Assembly: GCA_024138015.1 (NCBI GenBank) | Contig: JAMXBB010000006.1 | Coordinates: 70,895,752-70,959,751 of the forward strand | Direction: 5' to 3' | Length of the DNA: 64,000 nt | Origin: Lumnitzera littorea | Lineage: Eukaryota > Streptophyta > Magnoliopsida > Myrtales > Combretaceae | In this document: positions 35,434-48,778 of the stretch, one piece after another | How the letters are laid out: each line of letters begins with the position of its first letter | How positions within the stretch are numbered: the first letter of the stretch is position 1 | The notes under the pieces: generated by a model | Told to the model about the DNA's origin: nothing | The model's input: the letters and a program-made list of their open reading frames with translations, nothing else | The model's database searches: none | Program-made: the position numbers and the translations under genes

Positions 35434-35845
35434 TGTTATGAATGTAATAGAAAAAGGAACAAACTTCTCAAAAGATATGTAGTTTACAATAGTTTCTAGA
35501 GAATTTGAGTTACAAATTGTAGTAGTAACAACAGCAAATGATTTTAAGAGGGAAATGATAAAAAAATAGCTGTAACAATTTCCAGTATAAAAGAAAGTAA
35601 TGAGAAGTGAAAGCTAGGTAAGTTACAGCAAGAAATCTAGAGTTATTCTTCTTAAAGACTAGTTATCTCTAAACAAGCCAAAATCTTTATCATTCATCAT
35701 CAATCTTTCATTTTTCTCCATTATAATCCTTACATATAGTCTTTCATGAACAGTACCTCATAAATAGCAGATCAAGATTAATATTCATAGGTCCATTAAA
35801 ATAAAATCTAAATCTTAGTGATTACTCTCTCAAATATGCATAAGA
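35434..35845 (+). repeat. X left LTR, part 1
   Basis: Starts TGTTATGAATGTAATA and aligns with 44014-44425. It contains the TATA-like TATAAAAG at 35586-35593 (TATAAAAA at 44165 in the partner). The alignment stops where D2 begins. Confidence 0.8.
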
Positions 35846-35852
35846 GATTTGA

Positions 35853-38800
35853 TGTTATGACCCTAAAAGGGGTCTAGTAAGATTTCTTAAAATTTTCATA
35901 TCATGTGTGTACCCATGATTTGAAAATCATCTTACAAGTCAGAGATTGCAAGATTCTAAACAATTAGTCACTAAAGTTTTCATTTATTTATTTAATTAAC
36001 TTATGATCCCATATATGTGACTATGGATATCTAATAAGGCACAGTCCAATAGAACCATAGAGAATCGGTATCCCTTACCAAACAATAAGATTAGGTAGTA
36101 AAGTTCTAAAACTCAAACTTACTAAAGTCACAAAATTTAAATATAGTATATAATAATTCAAATGAACCATATAATCTATCCTCAGAGTCTAACTTCTATG
36201 CATCTCGACGTTGGCACTCAACTCTCAATTCTTAACCCATGCCTGATCATCTAACAACCTGCAAGAGAAAACTATTGGAGAGTAAGCTACAAAAGCTTAG
36301 TGAGTTAACGCTCGTACTATACTAGCAAACAAGTTATCAAACAGTTTATTACCAAACATATGAATGCATGAACAAGCAGTATGCCAAACAATATATATAC
36401 AGCTAACCAGTACTGCATATAACATCAGGTTTAACGCCCTCTGAAGTAAGGGTTGGAGACACATCGGTACCAATCACAACCGGGCTCTAGCACCTGGGTT
36501 TTTACCCTCATATCATTATATAGGAATTCCCTGTTTCATAGAACAGGTTTCTACTTCCATCAGTCAATAGTATACAAATAACCAGGTTTAGCAGTGAATG
36601 GGCTCATGCAGTCCACGCTCATACCCTACAACGGTGGTCTCTAGATGCGACCTCCAGCCACCCACGGTTAGCATCTCCAGCTCCAATAGAACCCGTGAGC
36701 TAAGGGTAAGGTCTTGTTGTATCAATGCTCCTGCACTATACTAATCAAATCATGTGGGAATCCATCCCTCCAAGGCCCCTCATTACCAACTGCGTGAGGT
36801 GACAACCAGAACATTATATGCAATGTTCGTGCTTTATGCATGAATCGTTTAATTTTTGTTGGGTTGAATATGATTAAGTTAATTTATGACGTAGTCAAAC
36901 ATTATCAACAAATCAATCAAATAATGTAACAATCAATTATATAACCAAATCTTCAACATTTAGCAGTATTTTGCACAGTAATCAATCAATATCAGTCACA
37001 TGCATAACCCAAAGCCCCATGCATCAAGTTATTAATATTTAATTCATGTATACTAACTATAAGTACAAAACAAGTATAAAGTCATCGAGAGTATTCACTT
37101 GATCATAAATGATGTCAGGGATTGTATTAGTCCAAAGGTAAGTCGGTCTCGATCTCAGGATCACCTAACATTAGGGAAATATGGAAAGTAATAAGTTTAG
37201 GGATTTAAACACCTAAACCAGCATGCTAAACCGTACTATTTACCTAAATCGGCTATTGACTTACGTAAAATCATCGATTCAAACTTTTTATCGAATCGCG
37301 TATAACTTTTTCATTTCAGCTTGGATCGTCATGAACTTATAGTTCATTTTAATCGTTTTCGAGTATATTTTCTTGTAGCGAGGTCCATTTTGGACGCTGT
37401 AACTCGCAGTGTAAATTGTGATATAAAAATATCACAAAGTTATTATTTAAGTTTAAAAATTAATAAATACCAATTTTAGCTTTTTCTTAATATATTTATG
37501 ATTCAATAATTATTTAAATCATATAATTGATATTTTTATTATTTTAAGCATATTTTCCTATTTTTGAGATTTTTACTTTATTATGATTATTATGACTTTT
37601 ATTATTTTTATTATTTCTCATTTTCTTATTATTTATGTACTTCACGATTTATACATACATATATATATATATATATATACATTTTCGGTATACTACATAT
37701 ATTTAATATATGTTATACGCTATATGTATATATATACTTATTATATGAAAATAAACCTACTCTTATGCACATATATATATATATATATATTCATGTATTT
37801 GTATTTATACATAATAATATACTTATATAATTTCTGAATACTTAGATATATAAATAGTCTACAAATACTTATTCTTATATTATATACTCGGTATATACAT
37901 ATTTACATAGTAGTATTTGTTATAAACTATGCATATTATATATTATACATATATATATATATGTCATATATTATTATTCATAGAAACATACTACTATATT
38001 TATACCATATGATTACATATGTATATATAAATAAAATAATTATACATGGATACATATATATATATAGCTTACGGTACTAATATGTATATATATACTATAG
38101 TTATTAAATGAAAATACTAATTATAGGTATTCTACAAAAAAAAAAATACATAATAAATACCCTTTCCATATAACATACTTATGTTCATGCATGTATATAT
38201 ACATAGCCTAATACATGCATATATTACTCAATTTATGTATTTATGCACATATACATGTATTTGTAATGTTATATTTTTTTTAAAAAATACTATACAAATA
38301 CTTCCTTTATATATGTATATACTATATAATATACATCTATACTAAAAAATAATTTACCTACTTATTTATTTTAATTCTTTCTTCTTCTTTTCTTTCTCTT
38401 TTCTTCCTTCTTCTTCTTCTTCTTTTCCTTCTTTCTTTTTCATGTTTGTTTCCAGGTTTCAGTTTGCTTTGTGCAGGATTTTGTTTTTAGCTTTTTATGT
38501 CTTCTCTTTGTCCTATGTGATCAACAAAAAAAAATCTCATCTAATCCTTTGTATTAATGTAAATAAGATAAAGGTAATCATTTGTAATCTTTTCTTTTAT
38601 TTAAGCTCAATACTTGGAAAATTTAATTCTCATGTGGGTTGCTGATTTTTTTGTTTTCATTTCCAAGACATGTAATTGGGAAAAAGGAAGAAAAGAAGGA
38701 AAAGAGATAAATTGAAAATGAAAGAGAAGGAAAATAAAAATTAATAATAAATATATGTAATTTTTCGAAACATATAAATTATAAAAAATCTCATCATAAA

Positions 38801-39225
38801 TTAATTTTTAAATTTTCGTGAAAATTTATCAATTTAATTGGTACCTGTTACAATTATAACTTTTACAAGTTATTACAACGATTTCGTTATAATTTCACGC
38901 AAATAGGCGTTTTAGTCGAAAATTGTAATTGACTATAATTTTATCACTATTGAGTAATGTTTAATTATTTTATAGATTTATAATTATAATTTTAGGGTTT
39001 CGATTAAATTTGGGTTCAATTTTGGTTAATGGTGCATAAATGCGATTTAGGGTTTTAGTATACGATTTAGAGTTTTGATCAATTTCTAAGGTTTTTACTA
39101 CTTATAATATATTTAAATTTATGATCTATTAAATTTTTATCTTGCTTGGCTTTAATGACTCTTCGAGTCATTTATAGTATTAAGGTTCACTTCTACTCTT
39201 AAATAGCTAAATTTGCGGAGTTTAT
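35853..39225 (-). repeat. D2: LTR-like insertion in the X left LTR
   Basis: A 3.4-kb block interrupts the X LTR. It starts TGTTATGACCCTAAAAGG on the plus strand. Its first 1.27 kb is the reverse complement of D1, so it reads on the minus strand, and it includes the AACCTGCAAGAG and TAGTGAGTTAACGC region typical of long LTRs. The rest is extremely AT-rich with several AT runs (37659-37679, 37771-37790, 37949-37962) and a CTT-rich tract at 38375-38440. No gene is visible. The right end and target duplication are not clear. A solo LTR is the likeliest identity. Confidence 0.6.
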
Positions 39226-39355
39226 ATCTAAAGAGTAATAGCTACGGTTAGAGATAAAGAGTAAAGTGATTTCTTTTATAGAGAATTCAAAATATCTTTA
39301 GAATTAGGGAATCATTAGTGGACTATAAGCCTTATTCGGATATTAGGCTCTAACA
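39226..39355 (+). repeat. X left LTR, part 2
   Basis: CTAAAGAGTAATAGCTACGG resumes the LTR, and GTAAAGTGATTTCTTTTATA is identical to the right LTR. It ends TCTAACA. The following TTTGATGCCCC is a phrase I have seen after LTRs of plant elements. Confidence 0.8.
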
Positions 39356-39391
39356 TTTGATGCCCCTATTTTGTTCTTCTACACCATTGTC

Positions 39392-39836
39392 ATGGACTCA
39401 AGATCAAGATTCTCTATTCCAACCTATGTACAAGAAGCTACTAATAAAGTTGTGAGTGATTCTAAATTTTATTTAAGATTAGTCAATTCTAAGATAACTG
39501 ATTCAAGATTCAAAAACATCTCTCATGATCCATTTTAAAAATCTATATTTTCTACATTTTTAGTACAAGAAATCAATGCGATCATAGTAAGTATATTATA
39601 ATTTTCTAATGCTAATTCATTAGAATGGATGTATAGTATTGAACTCTTCTTTGATTTTTATCAAATAGAAGAAAAGCATTTCATTCAATAGCCTAAATTT
39701 TCCATAAAAGATCAAGCTTCCTAATGGCATACCTGCTTGAAACAACTCAAACAATCTTCAACATAGGACAATTTCGTTATAAAACTCAAGATTTGGTTTG
39801 GCCTCGTGAACATGATTTTCTCCTAAATTAATTTAT
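39392..39836 (+). pseudogene. X gag remnant
   Basis: From an ATG 37 bp after the LTR a single frame can be followed for about 148 codons despite roughly six stops. At 39617-39800 it shows the Retrotrans_gag pattern LEWMYSIELFFDFYQI, then SIKDQAS-WHTCLKQL and DNFVIKL. Stops include TAG and TAA where CAG or CAA would fit (IQ*PK, AS*WH). Sharing one frame with the ATG argues that this is the original gag start. The downstream frame is lost after about 39836. The protein would have formed particles for X or, if X was non-autonomous, joined particles of a helper element. Confidence 0.65.
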
Positions 39837-42800
39837 AACTTAGGAGCACCACCTTCCCATTCCGTTTTTCCTTTATCTTCTTATCATTCAACAACCACTA
39901 GATAGCTATCTTAGTATAATGGATTTTCCTCTGACATTGCTAAGTATTGAGTGACAATTTAGGGAAATTTCGTTAAAGACCAACCAGGTATGAAATGGTA
40001 CATGGACTTATAGTCCTTCCAAGCAAAAGAAGCTATAAGTAGCTCATTTTGGGAAAGAAAAGGGGATTCCACATTTTATTTTGGCCTAAGGAATTGAATT
40101 ATCCTTATTATTATGTACTACCATCATATTCAAAGGCATAGGTAATCAGTGTTTTCTTTAATTTCCCAAATCATCATGGCCATTTTCCTTTTATATTTTC
40201 AAATACAATCAACTTTAGATAAGGATCATAACAAGCAATAAAGGGACATAAATTTATTAGCCTATGATAATTTATAGAAGGGATAAGACATAGCATCATT
40301 GACCACCATACATTATTGACAACTAAATAATGTTTCTTAAATAGCAGATCAAAAGAATATACATTTAACATGGACTATAACATTTGTTGTGACATGAAGG
40401 GCATCTTAATCATGGTAGTACCACTGTATACCATGAGAAGACTTGAGATCAATCACCACTATTGCTCATGAACCTTTCTCTTGATTTACAAGGCTTCACT
40501 ACAACCTTTACCTCCATAAGGGACTAATATTAAGTAATAATAGTAGAGAAATATAAGATAAATAGTTCATTAATCAAATTCAATTACTAGGTTTAGGGAT
40601 CCTCATTCCTTTAACAAGTCTGGAAAACATACCGTGGAAATACCCATAAATACAATAGCCTTATATGCTACTAGACTATTTAAAAGACATAGACAACTCT
40701 AGAGAGTCCAAAAATAAAGTTTAAGTTCACTTGTCCTCTCGTCTTCTCACTTAACTCCCAAAAGTTAGCTTAACTCACCTAGGCTATCCTTCGAATCGAC
40801 ACTAGCTAAAGATTGACTTGTAGTAACTAATTGTAGGGGTGTAAGCAAATAACTAGCTTAGTGTGTAACCTTTCTACCTCACAGCAAGCAAGTATAAGCA
40901 ATTTTATTAATAATAAGCATATAAGTGTAAACATTGTACAAAGCCTACTGGTAGGTAAAGTATAGTTTTATGGCCACCGTTACCTAGGTTGGAAAGTATT
41001 TAAGCACGTTAAGACTCAAGTATCCACGATCACTATCCTAATATAGATTTTCATCATATCAAACCACCCACAATAATAGATATGGTTTGACCTCTAGCTA
41101 AAGGTGACACTTTTTAAAGCCAAGTAGTTCCCAAAAGTCAAGGCAAAAACATGTCACTTGAATACGTCATACAAAAATAACTCAACAAAATATTATAATT
41201 TTAAGATCCATTTGCATGATCTTCCACTCTACTACATGGTGTTGATGCCCTTACTCTTTGTGCAAGGAAGATGTAATGGATGACTAGTTCATTTATAGGT
41301 TAGATAATTTGTTAATCCAAATTCATAAGGTGATCATGCAAGTATAATTAAGACACTCCAATACCCTAAGTGCCAATGCAACAAACAATTATGTTTAAAA
41401 TATCTTAGGGTATTTTATAAGCAAGAGTTAACCAATTTAAGTACATATGAATTCCTAAATACCCCTAACATGCATCTAATTCAATTATCAGATATAATCA
41501 TGTAGCACTCTAACTGCAAGCACAAGACGGTAGTGTACTCATGCAACCATGGTGTCTAACAATCTTAATAGTCCTCCATAGTCTCGAACTCAATGTCTAA
41601 ATCACCTAAGTAAGGCAATTAAACTAAATAAGACTCATCTTATACTTAGTATATTTACTAGCCATGTTATAGATCCCTAATTCTACTTACTTTGTATTTT
41701 AGTTATATCATTCTCGTTTTAAGTTGAAATTTGATGTTCTTATAGTCTATTTCCATTGTTTTCAGATGTTCTTTTATTTCATGAGATCTTTTTAAGGTGT
41801 TTAGGTTCACATGGTCTCCATTTAGGCTAAACAACTTTGTTGGTCAAAAGTCCTAGTTTGACCACCTTAAGATTTGGGTCTAGTCTTGAGCTTTAGGCTT
41901 TAGGCTTAATTTTGAGTATTAGGCCTTACACTTGGGCCTTTGGCTTTTATTTAAATATTTTTAAGCTAAATTTTCAGTTTATTTCCCAAAGTTTTTAATT
42001 AGGCTTTAATTTCACTCTTGTGAGCCTAACTAAGCCCCTTTTGCTAATTTTAGGCCTTATATCACTAAGAGGCTTGTAGAGGTAGGTTGTGATAGGCTTT
42101 TAGACTAAATGGGCCTTTATATATTCATTTATGAATCCATTAACATAGAGGTCAAATTTGCTCTTATTGTTATTAGGCTTTATTTTTTAGTCTTTTTAAG
42201 GGTTTTTTGGTCTACTTTACTTCTTAACGCCCTAAATCCAACCATATTTGCTATTTTGGGCCTAAGCCTATACTTTTGTATTTATTAGGTTTCTAATCTT
42301 ATTACTAAGGCCATAATCATTAAACTAGTTTAGGCTACTAACTCAACATTACATAATTTAATTTGATTAATTACATCCTAAATCATACTTTACACTAATT
42401 AATCAAGCCATTACAATAATAAATGACAATTTGCAAGTTATTAACTTCATTAATAGTGGCTGCCAAGAAGGGTTCTCTTATGGTTTCTTTCATCAACTTC
42501 CATTCAACACTTATTCTAAGGTGTTTCCTTACTTTAACTCACATTTCTACTTGTTTTAAGCTAATATAATTACATAATATGATGAAAATAAGATAGACTA
42601 ACACTAAGTAAGGGGTGGCAAGCAAGGCTCTCTGGATTTCATGGAGTTTTCATGTAATTCTTTTATAGCTATTACACTATCTTTACTTATTTGTATACAT
42701 GAGTAGCTTATCCTAGCTAAATGGTATGTCTATTTCATATCTTTTGCATGAACTTACATAATGCTCAACTATATTATCATACAAGAATAGAAAAATAAGT

Positions 42801-43998
42801 GTCTAAGTCCTACATGTAAGAAACTATAAGCTATAGGTATAAATCTTAAAGAGATAAGAGGAGTTGGTTTACCTAGTGCAAGGATATGGGTATGCAACTT
42901 TTCCTTTTCATTTTCAGCGATGTGGTTGCTCTTAGGAGTGGTAGGGGACATTGGCTTAGTAAGGGAGAGGATGTTTGAGGTGGTATGGGTGGTGGTTTGT
43001 TGATTGGAGTAATGGTGGATGAGAAATAGGATTGAGTGGTGGCGGTGCAATGGTGATCTAATAGAATGAAAAGAAAGGAAGGAAAGGGGTCAATTTGGCC
43101 TTAGTTAAGGGTACGTATGAGCTTGTTGAGAGTGAAACAAAAAATGATGATGGATAAGGGCAGGTGTGTGTCGAAAATGAGAGAGAAAGAGAGAGTAGGG
43201 CAGTAGGAGGTAAGGTTTTTCTCCTTTTGGCCAAGGTAGAACAATGTGTAGGGTAGACCACTTGCTCTTTGTGATTTTTGCTAAACAAGGTAAGCATTTG
43301 TCTCCAAAATATCACAATTGTCTAACTAACTTGTTTGTCTTATCTCCTTAATTAATCTTATTCATTTCCTAATCAAGAAGACTAGGGTTGGTTGAGGGAT
43401 TAAAGAATAATTAAACTAGTTAATCTTGCATGAGGCCTACTTAAGCAATTTTTGGCATAATGAATGTTTAATTAAAATTTTGCCACATTTTATCACTTTA
43501 ATTAAGTTCATTGACCTATATTATCTTGCTTGTTAAAGTCCTTCAATATATAGGGCTAGTTAAGATTTGTGAACTACTTATGAGACAAGCAATATAGGGT
43601 TTGCTAGTGAATAGAGAAGTTGTTCACAAAAGGCATGTAGTTTTGGAATATATTTAGGGTTTATCTATCAGACAACTATTTTGAGCTTCCAATTAGGGTT
43701 TTCGCTAGGCTCTTGTGATTTTTTGTCATTTTTAAGGCTCCTGTATATTAGTTTTCACACTTACAATTAGGGTTTTACTTTTTTTAGGGTTTTTTAACTT
43801 GTTATTTATAGTTTATGACTTATTATTTAGGGTTTGCTTGTTTCATTTAGGGTTTTTTTCTTTATAACTTGAGCAATTCTAGAAATTATCCATTGACTCT
43901 CATATTCAACCCCGAGTTCAAATCTAAAAACCCATTGCATATGCTTGTTGCGTTAATCAAACCATTTTCCACTTCAACACTGAAGATAAGGTTGTTTT
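39837..43998 (+). other. X internal region without recognisable pol
   Basis: No protease, RT, RNase H or integrase motif was found in any frame. The part from about 40700 to 43350 has features of a long LTR in minus orientation: a weak similarity to D2 near 40860-40940 and a pyrimidine-rich minus-strand leader at 43130-43230. It may be another insertion. AGGC/GGGCCT-rich words occur at 41880-42330. TTTAGGG-type words are scattered at 43690-43860. Confidence 0.4.
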
Positions 43999-44013
43999 GA
44001 AGGGGTAGAGAAA
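43999..44013 (+). other. X polypurine tract
   Basis: GAAGGGGTAGAGAAA directly precedes the right LTR and sets plus orientation. Confidence 0.7.
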
Positions 44014-44554
44014 TTGTTATGAATGTAATAAAAAAAGAAACAAACTTTACAAAAGATAAGTTGTTCACAGTAGTTTTTAGAGAATTTCAATTACAAATCA
44101 TAGTAGTAACAATTGTTTTTAAGAGGGAAATGATAATCAAATGATAGAATGTAATAATTTCCAGTATAAAAAAACAACGAAAAGTGAAAGGCTAGTAGTT
44201 TACAACAAAAAATCTAAAGTTGTTCTCCTTAGAGACTAGCTATCTGAAAACAAGCCAAAACCTTCATCAACCATTATCAATCTTTCATCTTTCCTCCATT
44301 GCCATCCTTACACCTATTCTTTCATAAACAATGACTTGCAAATAGTAGAGCAAGAGTTAATATTCATAAATCCATCAAAATAACATCTAAATCTTAGTGA
44401 TTACTCTCTCAAACATATACAAGAAAGCTAGAGAGTAAGACCTAGGGTTAGAGATAGAGAGTAAAGTGATTTCTTTTATAGAGAATTCAAGATATCTTTA
44501 AGGTTAATGAATTGCTGGTAGATTATAGGCCCCATTAGATATTAAGATCTAACC
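44014..44554 (+). repeat. X right LTR (541 bp)
   Basis: Starts TGTTATGAATGTAATA and ends ATCTAACC (the left copy ends CTCTAACA). It is followed by AAATA, the target duplication. Confidence 0.82.
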
Positions 44555-44970
44555 AAATACTACTTAAACTATGGTTAAAAGCTCAATTTATTAACTAAAC
44601 TTTTAACTTGTCGAATTTGGTCCACAATTGAACTTTTTATGTTATTGTTACTACCTACTACACATATACATAACATGTGTCTGTCTTTTATTGATAGCTA
44701 AACTAAGTAGATAATAGCGATGCTATAAAATGCTTTATGTAGGTACTAAACTTGATAAATTGAAAATTTAGAGTTTATCAAAATTTTGACCAAAGTCTAA
44801 ATAATGTTAGCAATATTGTCCTAATATATTCTTATAGAAAAAGTTGCAAACAATTGGTAATGCATGGGGTTCTATCAAACTAAAGGCATGATATAGCAAT
44901 GTGATATGATATTATTCTATTATTAATATATATTGGTGAGATTATGTGCCCATGATGTGTGTGACTTAAA

Positions 44971-44988
44971 ATATATATATATATATAT
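44971..44988. repeat. (AT)9 microsatellite
   Basis: A perfect AT run. Confidence 0.9.
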
Positions 44989-46809
44989 TTATAGAATATA
45001 ATAATATGATAAAAGGTAATCATGATATTAGTATAATAAGATAATAGGAGTAAAAATAAGGACATGCATTTTATGGAATTAGGATATTTATTTTTAGAAA
45101 AAATCTGCTATGATTATATTAAAATTTTCTTTTACATAGAATACCTAGAAAAAATAAAAATAAAGGAAATTTAATAAAAGAACAAAACATAAAAAGTGAA
45201 GTTACCTATTTTAATATTATAGATAATATATCCATTACTTAGCTACAAAATTTTTCAAGTCAATATAATGAATCCTTTTGAATTATGAGAAGATTTTAAC
45301 TTTCGAAAATTTCCTCATTGGCAACTAGACTTGAAACAACTAATTTTTCCCTTATGGATATCCTTTCTTTTTTTTTTTTTCTAACACTAACACTTTATTT
45401 GGGATGAATGAAAGGGAAAAGAAAAAGCATAGAGGACATAAAATAGAGAAAAAAATATCAAATTCCATTATTTTTTGAAAGGATGGAATAGAGAGAAAAG
45501 GAATGGAAAGTGAAAAATACTACTGATTTTTCCAATATATCCCTCTTCCTTGCCCTCCTTTTTCCTTTATATGAGTATATTAATAATTCCATATTATACC
45601 TCATTTTGCTTTCTGAAATGATTAATATTCATTTCATATTCATTCCTTCAATTATCTAAACATATCACAAGGAATAAATCTCTCTCATAATTCTTTCTTC
45701 TCATATTTTTTCTTTTCTAATTATTCTCCTCATGCCCCACCCAAACCCCACAACACACCACCCACCCCCCCCCACAAAAAAAAGAAAAGAAAAGAAAGAA
45801 AGGTGTGAAAGATTAGAATTCCATGTAAGGAAACCATATGTATGTTCTTTATGTTTCCTTGTTTTTTCCTACTACTATTTCCATTACAGTCATTAAAAGA
45901 GGAGAATTGAATATGGATTATCCTGTTAAAGAGTCTTGTGTTCATAGCATTCGATTATAAAGTTAAGTTTTTTATATTTTTGTTTTTTCAGATGTAGAAC
46001 CCCTAACTAAAATCAAACACATAATAGAAAATCAATAATCTAAACTTAAACTAAACCTAAAAATTGGAATTTTTGTTATGGTTTAGCTTTTAATAAGCAA
46101 CTTTTAGTTTCCACCATATTTATCTCCTTAATTATGAAAAGTTGATTTCTAACCCCTAAAATCCATAAATTATGCAAATCTAGATCTCAGCATAGATCTA
46201 ACATGATCAAAACTAGCCTTTACTTATCAATTCTTAGGTCCAAAAATATATGGATACTGGATTGGCTATGATTGGTCAGTTTATAGGTCTAGTCTTGGAC
46301 TCTCCAGTTTATGGGTCTAATTCTTGAATTTGTGAATTATGATACCCTTATCTTAAAGAATAATTAAATTTAAAACCTAAGATTAATCAAATTTTATACT
46401 AGAAAAATGAGCCCCAAAGCCATGTAGTCTAAGTCTATTTTATGAAATAGCTATTAAGGATGTATATTTATTTATATAAAACTATATCCAACTTGAATTG
46501 TAAGATTATTAATGTGGTACAAAAACTCTAGAGATTATAAAGAAGATCAAAAGATAAAATTAGACCTACAAAACATTTTTTTAGTATTTGGTTAATAGTT
46601 TGGTTTGCTTATATATAGTTTAATGGCTCAAAACATGGAATAACTAAAGCAATCAATGTCAACCATACATACTATCTTACTTGCCAAAAAATAATAGAAG
46701 TATTTTCCATAGACAAGTGATCTTTGGATAATATTATTTTTACTCAATTCTATTGGTCAAAAATAACTTTTATTGATAAATCACTTCCTCCATTTCCTTT
46801 TTAGGCAAT

Positions 46810-47090
46810 GATGGTATAATGTGGTAGAAGTGTCAGAAATGTAACATTTGTAATGATTCGTTAGTGACAATGGTGGTGAAGTTATGATGATAATGGTGGT
46901 GAAATATGATAATGGTATAATGATAGTATATGAGGTCTTTGAGATGGTAATAATAGTAACAAAGAATATAGAGGTGGTACGAGTGTAAGCAATGTGGAAG
47001 CATTCTAGTATTAATATGGTAACAATGTGCAACTTGGTGCTAACACTAAACAGATGGTGGTGGAGGTAATGGTGATAATGGTGGTGCTTA
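46810..47090. repeat. GGT/GAT trinucleotide-rich tract
   Basis: Repeated ATGGTGGTG and GATGATAATGG words. A similar tract lies at 50889-51020, on the far side of the nested TIR element. Confidence 0.6.
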
Positions 47091-47658
47091 AAGTTGTGCA
47101 AGTAGGTTGAATTGGCCAACACAATCAAAAATATGATGGAACAAGGGTTAAATGACTGATTTTTTTACCAAACCAAAACCTTTTCTTTTAAATAAGATAT
47201 TATTTACCTGAAATCATTACATGTTTCTTGAGGCTATTTTCATCTCTTAATGGCATTCTTGACGTTAAAAATTGCATTAAATGATATTGACAATTTATAA
47301 ATTATGAAAATCACATAGTATGGGCTCATGTGCAAGCTACTACTCCTTCCCATGTTTTATGAGGCAATTTTCTCAATTTAACACAATGAACATTGCCAAA
47401 CAACCACTCCCTTTAGTTGTTGGAGCATAGGTTGCTACTTTTGCTTCTATTTGTCTAAAAACACTTTTAGTTGTTTCAAAAAATTATAAGGGGCTATGTG
47501 AAATTTTTTTATAATGTACATAGTGAGTGCTCTAAGATTTGTAATTTTAAGCATAGTAACAACCCAAGAAAAGTTAAAATACTCAAGCATTGATCAAATA
47601 AAATTTAAATTTAAGATAAATTACATTAATTACTCCTGTAAACTTTTTAAGTTATATT

Positions 47659-48047
47659 GATGGGATAATAGATATAGAAGTTCCTAAACTTATAATTTAA
47701 AGCTGTTTAGTGTCCAAATGTTCAAAACTTAAATTTTAATATTTAAATTTCTAAGATTTGTTCAAATGAGTGCTTGAACTTTAAGATATCTTAAAGTTTA
47801 GGCACTTATTTGATGGGATAAAAGCAACAAAAGTGCTTGTACTTTTAACTTTTGGCAATTTAGTGTCTAGATTTTTCTTTTTTGCAATTTAGTACTTCTT
47901 CTTTTAATTTGGTTTCAATTTAATGTCTCCCTTAATGGCAAAGGTAACAATCATTACAATTTTTTTACATTTTAGTGTCTATAGTTTAATCATAGCTGCA
48001 TTTAAGTATCTATACTTTAAATTTGAAGCATTTTAGTGCTTATCCAC
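47659..48047 (+). repeat. Inner element left inverted repeat
   Basis: Pairs with 48779-49243. Repeated TTTAGTGTCTA-like words give it an internal rhythm. Confidence 0.7.
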
Positions 48048-48778
48048 TAGTAAATTTATTAAAATCATTTTTTTATTTTTTTGAATAAATATAACATTTT
48101 TAAAATAAAAACAATATGTTTATATTATCTAATAATTTCAATTGTGCATGATTCTTACATGTGATGTTTAATTTCAAAAAAATCTTATAATGTTAAAGTC
48201 TATGTTAGATACACGAATTAAGCAAAATTTTGAAATTCTCATAACTTTTATACCATAAATATTTTGGCTTACCAAACCATATACTTTGATATAGAATTAT
48301 TTTATTGTATATTTGGTAGTATCTTGATATTGATTTATAACTTAATAATCTCATAATTTACAAATTAGACATTATAAAACTGTAATTATATAATAATTGG
48401 GAAGCCTTAAATGTGCTACCTAAAAATTTTTATTTTTAACTCAAATTATAAGTGCATTTTTCTAAATCTTTATAATTTTCATGTATTATAGTTGACCTTA
48501 CTTTTATGAATATATTTATTTTTATTTTAAATGACCTTTATATGATGTAGAGATGTTTTTATTATATAATTTTACCAAAAATTTTGTAATGACATGTTAT
48601 TTGTAATTTTCAAATAAAAGTAGATCTTAAGACATTAGCAATATAAGATTTTCTAAAATTGAATATCACATGTAAAAATCACACGATTAAAATTATTGGA
48701 TGTAAACAAATTGTTTTAATGTTAGAAAAGGTATATTAATTAAGGAAAATAAAAAATTGATTTTAAATAAATTAACAA

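Larger units (their letters stand above)
35434..44554 (+). mobile_element. X: gag-only LTR retrotransposon with target duplication
   Basis: The LTR pieces 35434-35845 plus about 39226-39355 add up to 542 bp and align with the right LTR 44014-44554 (541 bp). The element is flanked by AAATA on both sides (35429-35433 and 44555-44559). A purine tract GAAGGGGTAGAGAAA precedes the right LTR. The internal 4.66 kb contains a decayed gag just after the left LTR and nothing I recognise as pol. X therefore looks non-autonomous, unless pol has decayed beyond recognition or was displaced by later insertions at about 40700-43350. Confidence 0.75.
44560..47614. other. AT-rich spacer with low-complexity tracts
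   Basis: No gene is visible. Contents are an AT microsatellite at 44971-44988, a C-run and A-rich tract at 45760-45800, and a GGT/GAT trinucleotide-rich stretch at 46810-47090. A possible small inverted-repeat element lies around 45390-45680 (CACTTTATTTGGGATGAATG on the left), but its right end is not convincing. Confidence 0.35.

Noticed and set aside
43690..43860. Interstitial telomere repeat (TTTAGGG words)
   Set aside because: About five AGGGTTT words are scattered with variable spacing, not tandem. Such words are frequent in AT-rich plant LTR DNA.
46781..47128. 115-codon minus-strand open frame rich in His, Thr and Ile
   Set aside because: Produced by the GGT/GAT trinucleotide-rich tract; no start context, domain or conserved pattern.
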